Shown: positions 35,103 to 44,158, numbered from the stretch's first letter. The stretch: 64,000 nt of DNA from Rhodanobacteraceae bacterium (GCA_024234055.1 JACKOW010000005.1:1-64000), one strand, 5' to 3'. The notes: generated from the letters alone by a model not told the origin. Numbers and translations are program-made.

Positions 35103-36752
35103 CTAATCAGCAGCTGCCGGCGCCGACGAACGCTCCAGGCCCCAGGTCTTGCCGCCATCGCTGCTGCGCAGGATGCTGAGGTCCTGGCATTGCACGAACA
35201 GTTCGGCGTCGCTGGAGACGCTGCCGAGCAAGTGATGGCAGCCGGCAGGCATCTGCACGATGGCCTCCCAGCCCATCCGTTCTCGCGGTGCCTCCGAACG
35301 CTGCAGATGGAAGTCCTTGCTGGCGACAATACGCAAGCGGCTGTCGCGTGAGACCTTCGGCGCGATGAGCAGTACCCGATGCTGATCATCGACATAGGGC
35401 GAGGAATCGCGCAGTGCCGGCGCGAGATTGCCCAGGCCACTAGGGCGTCGGATCGGCGTCCAGCTGTTGCCCTGATCGGTGGAATAGAGGTAGTCCAGCG
35501 TGGCGATATCGTCGCCGCTGGTGGCCAGCAAGGCACCATTGGGCTGGGCGCGCACCCCCGCCACCGACCGGTCCTTGCCTGCTGCCATCAACTGACCGTC
35601 GGCAAAATGATAGCGCCAGCGCTTGGCGCCGACGGCGATACGCAGGGCGTCCGCATCGCTGCCGAGCACACTGGCGCGCTTGTCCACGCCTGCCCGAAAG
35701 CCCTGTCGCGCGCCGAAACTGGCGACTTGTGTCCAGCGTCGCCGGTCAGATGACAGTTGCATCAACACCGCCCGTTGCTGCGAATGGCCGAGCGCGTAAA
35801 TGCGCTGATCGCCAGCACGGCCGAGCCAGTCATAGGCCTGATCGCTCGGTACATCGGCATACATCTGCCAGTCACTCGCTCCGGGCTCGGAATGCGCCAG
35901 CAGACCGCGATCACCGGCGATCAGCCAGCCATCCTCCAATTCCAGCACGTCATTGATGTCGGCACTGAAACCGGTGTACAGCGTGGACCAGCGGCCGTCG
36001 GCAGCACGCATCGAAATCTGTCCGAATTGACCCGGCAATACGAGGCTGCCGCCATCCAGGCGACGGCCGACCCCGTGATTGGGCAGCACCTCGTCGTCGG
36101 GCAAGGCAACCGGCTTCAGCTGCGCCCACTGTTCGGCACTGACGTAGCTCCGCGATTGCGGATCATAGAGCTGACGTGCAGGCGCCAAAGTCGCCAGCTT
36201 GGGGTAGCTGGCCCGAAACCACCCCAACAGCCCGGGGCGTGCGGGTGTGCGCTGCCACCAGCCGTCAAAGCTGGTCATCCAACCCAGAGGCGTGAAGTTG
36301 CGCTTCTTTGCCGGTCCGAAATGAAGCACCAGCGTTCCTACATCGGTGAAACGCCGGGCTTCAATGCGGAAGGCCATCAGTGGCTCGGGCGCTTCCGCTT
36401 CCCGTCTTGAAGATGCACCTGCGCGGAGATCGCCGCCCCAGATCCGTTCGATCAGATAGTCACCCGCCGGCAGGGTACCCACGAAGATCTGGCCGCTGCT
36501 GAACGCCGTCCTGACGCTCTGAAGCGTGTAGCGCCGCGTGGGCCCGTCCACCCGCCTGACGACCAGACCGCTCCACCCTGCAAACTCCGGCCAGCGTGTT
36601 TCGACATTGTCGATCAGATGCACGGCCATGAAGCCAGCATGGCTGGGAAAGCGCTTGTGTGCGTCCAGATCCGGATTCCAGCCAAAGTCGGAGGCTCGGA
36701 CCACCGTGCACAACAGCAGAGCGAAACACATCCACAGGGAGCGGGTCAGCAT
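35103..36752 (-). CDS. Exported protein with Asp-box (BNR-like) repeats
   Basis: A 549-residue protein starting at an ATG that begins a signal peptide (SLWMCFALLLCTVVRA). The C-terminal half has beta-propeller features with Asp-box motifs STDQGNSW and SSDGGKTW, as in sialidases and other BNR-repeat proteins. No sialidase catalytic Arg triad could be assigned. The middle segment (LNPLGWMTSF-like region, SFDGWWQRTP) is unfamiliar. Upstream in-frame ATGs are rejected because they lie in REP-like DNA. Function unknown; probably periplasmic or outer surface. Confidence 0.65.
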   Translation of the reverse strand: MLTRSLWMCFALLLCTVVRASDFGWNPDLDAHKRFPSHAGFMAVHLIDNVETRWPEFAGWSGLVVRRVDGPTRRYTLQSVRTAFSSGQIFVGTLPAGDYLIERIWGGDLRAGASSRREAEAPEPLMAFRIEARRFTDVGTLVLHFGPAKKRNFTPLGWMTSFDGWWQRTPARPGLLGWFRASYPKLATLAPARQLYDPQSRSYVSAEQWAQLKPVALPDDEVLPNHGVGRRLDGGSLVLPGQFGQISMRAADGRWSTLYTGFSADINDVLELEDGWLIAGDRGLLAHSEPGASDWQMYADVPSDQAYDWLGRAGDQRIYALGHSQQRAVLMQLSSDRRRWTQVASFGARQGFRAGVDKRASVLGSDADALRIAVGAKRWRYHFADGQLMAAGKDRSVAGVRAQPNGALLATSGDDIATLDYLYSTDQGNSWTPIRRPSGLGNLAPALRDSSPYVDDQHRVLLIAPKVSRDSRLRIVASKDFHLQRSEAPRERMGWEAIVQMPAGCHHLLGSVSSDAELFVQCQDLSILRSSDGGKTWGLERSSAPAAAD

Positions 36753-36922
36753 GCGCGATCGAGGGCGTCGAAAAGGACCGTCATCATACGTTTTGACGGG
36801 GGACACTCGTTGCGGTGGGCTCAAGCGACGCTGATCAGACATGCCGAATGCACTGCTGCTCCGGCCAGCGGCGCCTGCCCGAAGCGGCAGTGAGGACTCG
36901 CCGACGCGAGAGAAGCCATCCT

Positions 36923-36987
36923 GTGGGAGCGGATTCATCCGCGACCGAGCCTCTGGAAAACCCGATCGCGGCTGAAGCCGCTCCCAC
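36923..36987. repeat. REP-like inverted pair
   Basis: GTGGGAGCGGATTCATCCGC at 36923 faces GATCGCGGCTGAAGCCGCTC ending at 36987. It lies in the 329 bp spacer between the divergent Asp-box protein and photolyase genes, where no gene is supported. Same family as 318, 14254, 18671 and 63181. Confidence 0.8.
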
Positions 36988-37081
36988 CGATTGCGGGTGC
37001 TCACCTGATTGCGCGGGCCACGCGCGCATTTTGTCTACACGGCCTGCGGCAGCCTACCGCTTGCTGCCCCGCGGAGTGCTC

Positions 37082-38632
37082 ATGAGCAAGCTCGACCTGG
37101 TCTGGTTCAAGCGCGATCTGCGGCTGGTCGATCATGCCGCCGCAAGCGCCAGCGCGGACGCGCGTGGCGTGCTCGGCCTGTACGTGTTCGAACCCGGCTA
37201 CTGGCAGGCGCCCGACACCAGCGCCCGCCAGTTCGAGTTCCTGTGCGACTCCCTGCGAGAGCTGGAGCGTCAACTGATCGCCCGGGGCGGATCGCTGGAA
37301 GTGCACGTCGGTGAGGTGGGTGAGGTACTCCGCGGCTTGCACGCGCGCCATCCGCTCGGTGCCGTGCGTTCGCACGAGGAAAGCGGCAATGGCTGGACCT
37401 ATGCCCGCGACCGCCGCGTCGCTTTGATCCTGCGCGAACTGGGACTGCCCTGGCATGAGTATCGACAGTTCGGCGTGGTGCGCGGGCTGCAACGGCGCCA
37501 GGGCTGGGCGCAGCAGTGGGAAGCGCTGATCGGCAGCCCCAGCCCGGCGAAAGAGGCCGGCACCCGCTGGGTGCGCGGCAACGGTCAGCTGGAAGCCTGC
37601 ATTGCGCAGATGCGCCAGTGCATGACGCCGGATTCCTGCGCCGGCCGGCAGACGGGCGGACGCAGCGAGGGCCTGCAACTGTTGGACAGCTTTCTCAGTC
37701 ATCGGGGCCTGGCCTACCACCGCCAGATGTCCTCGCCGCTCAGCGCGGCCACGGCCTGCTCCAGGCTGTCGGCGCACCTCAGCCTGGGCACGCTGTCTCT
37801 GCGGGAGATCGTCCACGCCGTTCGCGCGAAGCGCGCGCAGCTGCGGGCGCAGGTGCAACTGCCGCCGGAACTGGCCACGCAGCCACGGGCGCTGCAGGCT
37901 TTCGAGTCGCGGCTGCATTGGCACTGCCACTTCATGCAGAAGCTGGAGACCGAGCCGCAGATCGAATTTCGAAACATCCATCGCGGCTTCGACGGCATGC
38001 GCGAGGGCGAGTTCGACGATCAACGCTTCGCTGCCCTTTGCGAGGCCCGCACCGGCTGGCCTTTTGTCGACGCCTGCCTGCGCATGCTCGATCATGAAGG
38101 CTGGATCAACTTCCGCATGCGGGCGATGTTGATGGCGGTGTCCAGCTACCATCTGTGGCTGCACTGGCGCCAGCCGGCATTGTTCCTGGCACGGCGCTTT
38201 GTCGACTATGAACCCGGCATCCATTACAGCCAGGCGCAGATGCAATCGGGCGTCACCGGCATCAACATTCCGCGCATCTACAATCCGATCAAGCAGTCGC
38301 AGGATCAGGATCCCGATGGCAGGTTCATCCGTCACTGGTTGCCGGAACTGGCCGCGCTGCCGGCAACGCGGATCCATGCGCCCTTCCAGATGAGTCTGAC
38401 CGAGCAGCAGCGGCATGGCGTGATCCTGGATCGCGATTACCCGCGGCCCATCGTCGATCACGAACAGGCGGCGCGGGAAGCCCGGGCCAGACTCACCGCC
38501 TGGCGCCGGCGTCCGGGCATGTACGAGCAAAGCCGCGAGGTGATGGACAAGCACGGCAGCCGCAAGCGCCGAGTACAGCGCGCCCTGCCCGTCCCCAGCC
38601 CGCAGCCCGATCTCTTCGGCGATCCGATCTGA
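37082..38632 (+). CDS. Cryptochrome/photolyase family protein
   Basis: A 516-residue flavoprotein. The N-terminal alpha/beta antenna domain starts LDLVWFKRDLRLVDH. The C-terminal helical FAD domain has RLSAHLSLGTLSLREI, WHCHFMQKLE, GWPFVDACLRMLDHEGWIN, FRMRAMLMAVSSYHLWLHW and GINIPRIYNPIKQ. It should repair UV-induced pyrimidine dimers in light or act as a light-sensing relative; photolyase and cryptochrome cannot be separated by eye. The ATG follows a GCGGAGTG ribosome site. The DUF2256 gene begins two bases after its stop, and this pairing recurs in other bacteria. Confidence 0.88.
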   Translation: MSKLDLVWFKRDLRLVDHAAASASADARGVLGLYVFEPGYWQAPDTSARQFEFLCDSLRELERQLIARGGSLEVHVGEVGEVLRGLHARHPLGAVRSHEESGNGWTYARDRRVALILRELGLPWHEYRQFGVVRGLQRRQGWAQQWEALIGSPSPAKEAGTRWVRGNGQLEACIAQMRQCMTPDSCAGRQTGGRSEGLQLLDSFLSHRGLAYHRQMSSPLSAATACSRLSAHLSLGTLSLREIVHAVRAKRAQLRAQVQLPPELATQPRALQAFESRLHWHCHFMQKLETEPQIEFRNIHRGFDGMREGEFDDQRFAALCEARTGWPFVDACLRMLDHEGWINFRMRAMLMAVSSYHLWLHWRQPALFLARRFVDYEPGIHYSQAQMQSGVTGINIPRIYNPIKQSQDQDPDGRFIRHWLPELAALPATRIHAPFQMSLTEQQRHGVILDRDYPRPIVDHEQAAREARARLTAWRRRPGMYEQSREVMDKHGSRKRRVQRALPVPSPQPDLFGDPI

Positions 38633-38634
38633 GC

Positions 38635-38805
38635 ATGGCCGCCAAGACACGCGAAAGCCGGGCCACACCGCGAGCCAGCAAACTCTGCGCCCATTGCCAG
38701 CGGCCGATGACCTGGCGCAAGCGTTGGGAAAAGGTGTGGGAGCAGGTCAAATACTGCTCGGATGCCTGCCGTCTACTGGCGAAGCGCCAGCCACGGGCTG
38801 AGTAG
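38635..38805 (+). CDS. DUF2256 zinc-ribbon protein (56 aa)
   Basis: A 56-residue basic protein starting two bases after the photolyase stop. The four cysteines form a zinc ribbon: Cys18 and Cys21 (CAHC), then Cys41 and Cys45 (YCSDAC). The signature RPMTWRKRWEKVWEQVKYCS between them is that of DUF2256. Linkage to a photolyase/cryptochrome gene is typical of the family and suggests a role with it, but no activity is established. Confidence 0.85.
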   Translation: MAAKTRESRATPRASKLCAHCQRPMTWRKRWEKVWEQVKYCSDACRLLAKRQPRAE

Positions 38806-38872
38806 CGGGTGAAAACGACTCGAAGGCGGGACCGACAGTTGGTTCGGACGCGTGGAGCGGATCAGCCAGCGC

Positions 38873-39118
38873 TCATCCCGCCAGCCGCTCGGCCAGGGCG
38901 CGGGCTTCGCGGGCTGCTTCGAAGTCAGGATCAGCCTCAGCCCAGTCGGCGAGCAGCGGCGGCAGCTCGCGTCTGAGGGTCTCGCGATCATCACGCAGTT
39001 CGGCCAGGCTAACCTGGCGCCAGCGAATCTCCGGGCTGCCAGGGCGCGAGCGCTGCAACGGCGCCAACCAGCGCTCGGCGATGTCCGCCGCATTGGCGCT
39101 CAGCGCAACGTCGATCAT
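38873..39118 (-). CDS. Hypothetical protein (81 aa)
   Basis: An 81-residue frame with protein-like composition: a helix DIAERWLAPLQRSR, then LAELRDDRETLRRELPPLL and DFEAAREARALAERLAG. No domain is recognised. The only other feature in the 38806-39390 spacer is the inverted repeat near 39315. Evidence for expression is limited to composition and length. Confidence 0.38.
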   Translation of the reverse strand: MIDVALSANAADIAERWLAPLQRSRPGSPEIRWRQVSLAELRDDRETLRRELPPLLADWAEADPDFEAAREARALAERLAG

Positions 39119-39314
39119 GGCGCTCGACGAGAAAGCCACTGAACTCCAACAGCGCCCAGCACAGACCAAACCAGCCAGTCAGCACCGGCGCAGGTGGCGC
39201 TCGCGCAGACGGGCCAGGAGCGAGGTCGAGGGCGATGGGTTCACGGGCGGGTCTGATGCAGGCGACAAGTCCCAAGTCTAGCCGCTGCAGCTGGCGGTTT
39301 CGGCAGATCACCCC

Positions 39315-39371
39315 AACGGTCATGGCTGCGAGCCACTCGCAATCATGAAAGTCCTTGCCGCCATGACCGTT
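39315..39371. terminator. Perfect 12 bp inverted repeat next to the intron 3' end
   Basis: AACGGTCATGGC (39315-39326) and GCCATGACCGTT (39360-39371) are exact complements. The 33-base loop contains a smaller TGCGA/TCGCA stem. GGGTTTTCC follows on the plus strand, so it may terminate plus-strand transcription. It ends 20 bp from the group II intron 3' boundary. Confidence 0.55.
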
Positions 39372-39390
39372 GCATGGGTTTTCCTGCCTA

Positions 39391-39461
39391 GTCGAGTAGC
39401 TAAGCCTTTACAGGCTTTCGCCCTCACAGATCCGGACGGGCGGATTTCCCGCATCCGGCTC
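39391..39461 (-). ncRNA. Group II intron catalytic domains V and VI
   Basis: Domain V is a 34-base hairpin at 39428-39461 (minus strand): GAGCCGGATG stem, GGGAAATCC loop region and CCGGATCT closing strand, with the AGC catalytic triad. Domain VI (39391-39427) has a GCGAAAGCCT/AGGCTTAGC stem with a bulged adenosine as branch point, then the TACTCGAC end. Confidence 0.8.
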
Positions 39462-40797
39462 TTCCAAGCAGGTAACCCGGCGAGACCGGGAGCCAATCAT
39501 CCGGGTGGGTGATGCGGGGAGTCGGCAGCGCGAAGTGAGTGTCGACCAGCGCCACTACGACGGGGAGGCGAGACGTCTGACTGCGCTTCATCAGCACACT
39601 GATCCAGATCGCTCGCACCGCGGCTCGGAAACGCTTGAGCGCATCCATGTTGCCGCGCACGCCGTAGTACGCGTAGTGGCCTTTCAATTTGGCACTCAGT
39701 TCAGCCCACTGTGTGCGCAAGGGATCGTGCAGGTGCGCGCGGCACCACTCACGGGCGAGCGTCAGGCTGCGCCGGAAGCGCTTCGCCATCGTTTGACGTC
39801 GCACCAGATAGCGGCCCTGGCGATCCTGGCCGGCGATGTGCGTGAACCCGAGAAAGTCGAAACTCCCGGATTTGCCCCCGCCCGGCGGTGTGCGGCCGAA
39901 ACCCAGCAAGCGGGTCTTGGCCACATTCATCTCCAGCCCGTAGCGCGCCAGACTCGTCTCCAGTACCGCTCGCAGCGCTACCGCATCCTCCTCATGCTCG
40001 AACATCAGGACTGCGTCATCGGCATAGCGCACCATGTACACCTCGCCGCGCGCCGCTGTCCGACGCCATTCCACCACCACCTCGTCCATCGCCTCATGCA
40101 GCACGATGTTCGCCAGTAGCGGGGAAATCGGCGCCCCTTGCGGCGTGCCGCACGTTTGCCGTGTCCGCTTGCCATCCTGCTCCACCACCCCGACCGTCAG
40201 CCATTTGTCGATCAGTCGCAACAGACTGCGATCGGTCACCCTGCGCCTGATTGCCTGTCGCAATGCCTCGTGCTCGATGCGATCGAAACACTGCTTCAGA
40301 TCCAGGTCCAATACCCAGTTCACGCGTCCTTTCTGCAGCACCGTCTGCACCGCCTGCAAGGCCATATGCGCACTGCGCTGCGGCCTGAAGCCATAGCTCA
40401 GCCCTCGGAAGTCGGCTTCGAAAATGCTGTTCAGCACCTCGGTCACCGCGCCTTGTACGACCTTGTCCTCCACGCACCAGATCGATAACGGCCGGTCGCT
40501 GCCATCCGCTTTCTTGATCGTCGCGCGCTTCGCCGGCTGCGCTCGGTACTGACCCGTGCGCAGTCGCTCATGCAGTTGCTGCAGCCGTGCCGCCAATCCT
40601 TTTCCATAGCTGGCCTTGCTCTCGCCATCGATGCCCTTTGCCGCGTCCGCCCGCAAACCGCGGTAAGCACGCAACAACGAGCCCTCATCGAGCAAGTGGG
40701 CCAGCGACGTGAACTGTTCCTCCGGATGGGCTCGCGCCCTCTCCTGCACCCGCCGAAGTCTTGGGCAGATGGGTTCCCACCTCAGCGTGCGGCCCAT
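39424..40797 (-). CDS. ltrA: Group II intron reverse transcriptase/maturase
   Basis: A 457-residue protein with RT blocks LRAYRGLRADAAKGIDG, RPLSIWCVEDKVVQGA, GFRPQRSAHMAL, WVLDLDLKQCFDRI, GTPQGAPISPLLANIVLHEA and the active site YADD. A thumb/X domain follows, but no HNH endonuclease is evident. ATG 40797 is preceded by GGGAGGGAACG, a strong ribosome site, so the 19 codons further upstream are probably not used. The last residues (LGRAGCGKSARPDL) are read through the domain V hairpin, so the ORF is longer at its 3' end than in introns where it is confined to domain IV. Confidence 0.93.
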   Translation of the reverse strand: MGRTLRWEPICPRLRRVQERARAHPEEQFTSLAHLLDEGSLLRAYRGLRADAAKGIDGESKASYGKGLAARLQQLHERLRTGQYRAQPAKRATIKKADGSDRPLSIWCVEDKVVQGAVTEVLNSIFEADFRGLSYGFRPQRSAHMALQAVQTVLQKGRVNWVLDLDLKQCFDRIEHEALRQAIRRRVTDRSLLRLIDKWLTVGVVEQDGKRTRQTCGTPQGAPISPLLANIVLHEAMDEVVVEWRRTAARGEVYMVRYADDAVLMFEHEEDAVALRAVLETSLARYGLEMNVAKTRLLGFGRTPPGGGKSGSFDFLGFTHIAGQDRQGRYLVRRQTMAKRFRRSLTLAREWCRAHLHDPLRTQWAELSAKLKGHYAYYGVRGNMDALKRFRAAVRAIWISVLMKRSQTSRLPVVVALVDTHFALPTPRITHPDDWLPVSPGYLLGRAGCGKSARPDL

Positions 40798-41270
40798 CGT
40801 TCCCTCCCGCAGGATCCCTGCTCGGTGCCGCCCTTCGCTCCACCCACTCGCCAAACTGCGACTTCGCAGGCTTCATCACTACTACGACGACATCCGACTT
40901 CCCCATGCCATTGACCCCCCTGCACTCGGTTCTTGCCTTGTGCCGGGTGCCCACTTCCCTGTGGTGACACCGGGATCTCCTCTGTTCCACACCAATCCTG
41001 TACACCTCGATACGAGCCCATGCCCCCGGAAGGTCGATCTGGGTCAGGCATTTCGCCAGATCGTGTGGCCTGCGGAACTCGGGCGTAGCCCTCGGCACCT
41101 TCGACGATGAAATTTTCGGGGTTCAACCTCATACCTCTGTGTATTCCTGTCTACGCTTCGTACCCGCCGTTACCGGTCGCGCACGCAAGACTCGGTTACC
41201 ACTGCCATGCCATTGGCTTCGTGGGTCGGCTTCATGCCAACTCGGATCGCGTGCAGCTTGCAGAGCGCAC

Positions 41271-41515
41271 GCCCGCATTTCTCACACCTGTTGCGGAAGA
41301 TCGCGCAGGGCTTTGCACCGAGGGCGAGGCGCGAGGAGAAGGAATGGTTATTCCATTGCGACGACGAGCAACGCAGCCATCGGTGCAAAGAACCAGCGAG
41401 GGCCGCAAAGCGGGCGGATGCAGGCGTACACCCTGCGATTGCCGCAAGCGATGAATCGAACGCGCGCCACAAAGAATTCGCGGCATCTGCACGCGCAGGT
41501 GTGAGAAATGCGGGC
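41271..41515. mobile_element. MITE-like element, copy A (245 bp)
   Basis: It is bounded by perfect 20 bp terminal inverted repeats, GCCCGCATTTCTCACACCTG at 41271-41290 and its complement at 41496-41515. It carries no plausible gene. The interior shares long blocks with copy B at 56386-56633: TTGCGGAAGATCGCGCAGGG, AAGAACCAGCGAGGGCCGCA. A central palindrome (GGAATGGTTATTCC) is present. It is probably a non-autonomous element mobilised by a transposase elsewhere in the genome. Confidence 0.8.
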
Positions 41516-41529
41516 TAGCCCCTCCCCAG

Positions 41530-41552
41530 CCCTCCCCGAACATCGGGGAGGG
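41530..41552. terminator. GC hairpin CCCTCCCCGA/TCGGGGAGGG
   Basis: A perfect 10 bp stem with a 3-base loop lies next to MITE copy A. No T-run follows. In the rest of the spacer, 41553-41735, no gene or motif is seen apart from the upstream region of the GGDEF gene. Confidence 0.4.
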
Positions 41553-41735
41553 AGCAACAGCGCTCGCCTGAACGACTTTCACGGCAACCCATCGGCTCCG
41601 GGAAGTGAGGATCCACATCGGTGGTTGAAACTCCGCGAGCCCCTGGAAACACGACTCTTCGCGGGCGAGCATCTCTCCCATGTCAATCGGCGGCGCTATG
41701 CTGCTCCAGCGTGGCAGGCATCGGAATGAGCATCG

Positions 41736-42866
41736 ATGATCAAGGGCGCAGACCAGGATCAGCAAACGGAGACAGCTTGGGCTGACGAGGGCTCAGGTAC
41801 GCGCGTGCTGGGCCCGCGCCAGCGCTTTGTGGCTCGCATGGCTGTGTTCGTTCTCGCACTGGCGGCTTCCGGCGGCGGGCTGGCCTGGTTCACGCATGGT
41901 TTGTCGCACACCCGTTATCCGCCGGACCTGGTCATCCCTCCGACCGGCACCTTGGTCACCCTCGCCGTACTGATCGTGATCCTGCTCCGACCGCACCTCG
42001 CGCGACGGGCAATGCTGGTATATGCGCAGCTGATGATCGGCCTGTTGGCCGTGTCCGCGGCCTGGTTCCTTCATGCTGCCCTTGAGCCCGGTTCCCGGCC
42101 GCTGGTCGAGATGTTGCCGCCGGTAAGCCCGATGCTGGTGGCGCTGCTGGCCATCACCACGGTGTTCTTCCAGCCGGCGACCGCCCTGCGCCTGGGTCTG
42201 GGCGCCTGGTTGCTGGTGGCCCTGCCGCTGCTGATCTACATGATTGCGCATCCCGACGAGCGCGAGTCGGCACGCGGCCTGGAACTGATGATGATGTTGG
42301 GGCCGCTGTCCTTGCTGATGGCCATCATGATTCCCTTGCAACTCGAGAACGATCGCCGTCTGACCGAACTGACCCAGGCCGAGCTTCAGGCTCGCAATCG
42401 CGCACTGCGCGATCCGCTGACCGATCTGTTCAATCGCCGTGCGTTCGAGGATCGTCTGGCTGGCGTGATTGCCCAGAGCAGTCATCCGCAGCAGCTGATT
42501 CTGCTCGACATCGATCACTTCAAGGCGATCAATGACAAGTACGGCCATCCGGTGGGCGATCAAGTGATCCGCGAGGTGGGTCGCCGCTGCAGCAGCCTGC
42601 TCGGTCGCGGCGATATCTTTGCCCGCTGGGGTGGTGAGGAATTCGCCGCAATCTGCGCTGAGGCGGAGAATGAACCGGCGGCCATGGCCGAGCGCATGCG
42701 CCGGGCCATCGAGGCGACACCCATCGAACCGGCCGGCCGGGTCACCGCCTCTCTAGGCGTGACCCGGGTGCACGGTAATGACACCCTGCAGGGCGCCCTG
42801 AAGCGAGCTGACGAGGCACTCTATGCCGCCAAGCAGCGGGGGCGAAATCGGGTGGTCTTGGGCTGA
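41736..42866 (+). CDS. Membrane-bound diguanylate cyclase (GGDEF)
   Basis: A 376-residue protein with about six N-terminal membrane helices (residues 35-205, e.g. TLVTLAVLIVILL, LLALAITTVFF-like, LGAWLLVALPLLIYMI). A short coiled linker (LTELTQAELQARNRAL) leads to a GGDEF domain with DPLTDLFNRRAFEDR, ILLDIDHFKAINDKYGH and intact GGEEF. It should synthesise cyclic di-GMP; the membrane sensor matches no named domain I can assign. No inhibitory RxxD site was identified. Confidence 0.9.
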   Translation: MIKGADQDQQTETAWADEGSGTRVLGPRQRFVARMAVFVLALAASGGGLAWFTHGLSHTRYPPDLVIPPTGTLVTLAVLIVILLRPHLARRAMLVYAQLMIGLLAVSAAWFLHAALEPGSRPLVEMLPPVSPMLVALLAITTVFFQPATALRLGLGAWLLVALPLLIYMIAHPDERESARGLELMMMLGPLSLLMAIMIPLQLENDRRLTELTQAELQARNRALRDPLTDLFNRRAFEDRLAGVIAQSSHPQQLILLDIDHFKAINDKYGHPVGDQVIREVGRRCSSLLGRGDIFARWGGEEFAAICAEAENEPAAMAERMRRAIEATPIEPAGRVTASLGVTRVHGNDTLQGALKRADEALYAAKQRGRNRVVLG

Positions 42867-43018
42867 AGCGGCGAGTCGTCTCCAGAAGCGCTGGTCCCTG
42901 TACCATCGGCGCCAGCGCCCGCCCAATTGCCGCCGCCGTGCCATCGGGCAGCCCCATTCAGACAAGTGCGCGCGAGGGAATATATTCTCACTTCCGCAGG
43001 ACTAACGAGTTTTCGTGC

Positions 43019-43468
43019 ATGCCGAGGATTCCCATTGAAAAGCGGCGCTCTTCAGGCGTGTTCGATCTCATCAACGACGGGCGGGATGCGGCGCGCGCCA
43101 TCAATCAGACGGCTGCGCTCTTCGCCAGCGTTGCCTTGATGGTTGGATTGTCCGAACTGACGCGACCACAGCCCTTTGTCTGGACCGCCGTCGGCCTGTT
43201 CTTGTTGTCGGCAGTCTTGTGGATCTACAGATCGCGAATCGCGGCGATCATCCTTCTCCTTGGGAATGGCCTGAACTGGCTCGGCTGGTACCTGCAGGCG
43301 AGCGACACTGGACGGCCCAGCTATTACCTGCTGTTCCTGTTCGGCGTCCTCTCTTTTGTCGCTGCGAGGTCAGTGGAAGCGACGTTCAAGTACCACTCGC
43401 GTTCTGCAAGTGGGCCGCCAGACCAGACCGCAGCTCCTGGGGCAATTCGTGAGTCAGGGGAAAGCTGA
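43019..43468 (+). CDS. Small membrane protein, unknown
   Basis: A 149-residue protein with about four hydrophobic helices (AALFASVALMVGLSEL, FVWTAVGLFLLSAVLWIY, RIAAIILLLGNGLNWLGWYL, YYLLFLFGVLSFVAA) and hydrophilic ends. No family is recognised. Together with the two genes behind it, it may form an operon of small inner-membrane proteins (29 bp spacing). Confidence 0.65.
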   Translation: MPRIPIEKRRSSGVFDLINDGRDAARAINQTAALFASVALMVGLSELTRPQPFVWTAVGLFLLSAVLWIYRSRIAAIILLLGNGLNWLGWYLQASDTGRPSYYLLFLFGVLSFVAARSVEATFKYHSRSASGPPDQTAAPGAIRESGES

Positions 43469-43496
43469 CGCCCATCTTTCAGTCCCGGAGCAAACC

Positions 43497-43751
43497 GTGC
43501 GCCCCATCGCTTTCATCGCCACCCTTTTCCTGATGGCCGGTGCCTGCCTGGTCATCGGCTTTGCCGAGGGCAAGATCGGCTGGTTCGTCGGCTCCGGCAT
43601 TTTCCTCGCCCTCGGACTGCTGGCCCGAAAGCTGCGGCTGCGCGAGTCCGGAGGCGCTCGCACGGCTCCGCGCTTCAGCTTCTTCGCCATCGCCCTGCTG
43701 CTGATGTGCGCCGCCATGGGCTTTCTGTTCTGGCTGCAGACATCGGCATGA
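43497..43751 (+). CDS. Small two-helix membrane protein, unknown
   Basis: An 84-residue protein starting at GTG, chosen because GGAG lies 6 bp upstream and the residues begin a helix (PIAFIATLFLMAGACLVIGF). A second helical hairpin (GWFVGSGIFLALGLLA) and a third helix (FFAIALLLMCAAMGFLFWL) follow. Its stop overlaps the next start by 4 bp (ATGA). Confidence 0.65.
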   Translation: MRPIAFIATLFLMAGACLVIGFAEGKIGWFVGSGIFLALGLLARKLRLRESGGARTAPRFSFFAIALLLMCAAMGFLFWLQTSA

Positions 43752-44158
43752 ACGCCCTGTCCCGTGTGCTGGTCTTCAAGATCAGCGCCACGCTGTTGTT
43801 CTGGTCGCTGCCGCTGATACTGCTGCCGGCCGACCTGATCGAGGCCGCTGGATTTCCGCACCAGGACAGCTACATGTTCGTGCGCATGCTCGGCTGGGCC
43901 TACCTGACCTTGTGCGTGGGCTACGGATTTGCGCTGCGCGATGCCTTGCAGGGACGACGGGCCATGGCGCAGATCTGGGTGGGTATCGTCAGCAACGGTG
44001 GAGCCTTCGGCTATCTCGCCTGTTACGGATTCTCGGGTGCCTGGAACAACTGGGGCAGCCTGATCCAGTTTGTCGCATGGGGTTCGGTCGTCGCCACCCT
44101 GCTGATCACGCTCGGCCTGTGGCGCTATGGCATTCGGGGGTCGGGGCCGGCGGTCTGA
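43748..44158 (+). CDS. Small membrane protein, unknown
   Basis: A 136-residue protein with four predicted helices (ISATLLFWSLPLILLPADLI, LGWAYLTLCVGYGFAL, IWVGIVSNGGAFGYLACY, FVAWGSVVATLLITLGLW). No named family is recognised. Translationally coupled to the preceding gene by a 4 bp overlap. Confidence 0.65.
   Translation: MNALSRVLVFKISATLLFWSLPLILLPADLIEAAGFPHQDSYMFVRMLGWAYLTLCVGYGFALRDALQGRRAMAQIWVGIVSNGGAFGYLACYGFSGAWNNWGSLIQFVAWGSVVATLLITLGLWRYGIRGSGPAV

Larger units (their letters stand above)
39391..41184 (-). mobile_element. Group II intron with reverse transcriptase/maturase
   Basis: A retroelement of about 1.79 kb on the minus strand. The proposed 5' end is GTGCGCGACCGGTAACGGCG at 41184, matching the GUGYG consensus. 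The 3' end is CTACTCGAC at 39391, matching the AY rule. Domain V lies at 39428-39461 and a domain VI hairpin with a bulged A follows. Some 390 bases of structured RNA precede the maturase ORF. The 3' boundary is well supported; the 5' boundary rests on the consensus alone. No interrupted gene is recognisable in the joined flanks. Confidence 0.75.

Noticed and set aside
36753..37004. Longer N-terminus for the Asp-box protein
   Set aside because: The added residues are read from REP-like DNA, and the ATG at 36752 begins a good signal peptide.
39315..39371. The inverted repeat as evidence for a class C (terminator-targeting) group II intron
   Set aside because: Class C introns insert after a terminator stem in the 5' exon, whereas this stem lies in the 3' exon of the minus-strand intron.
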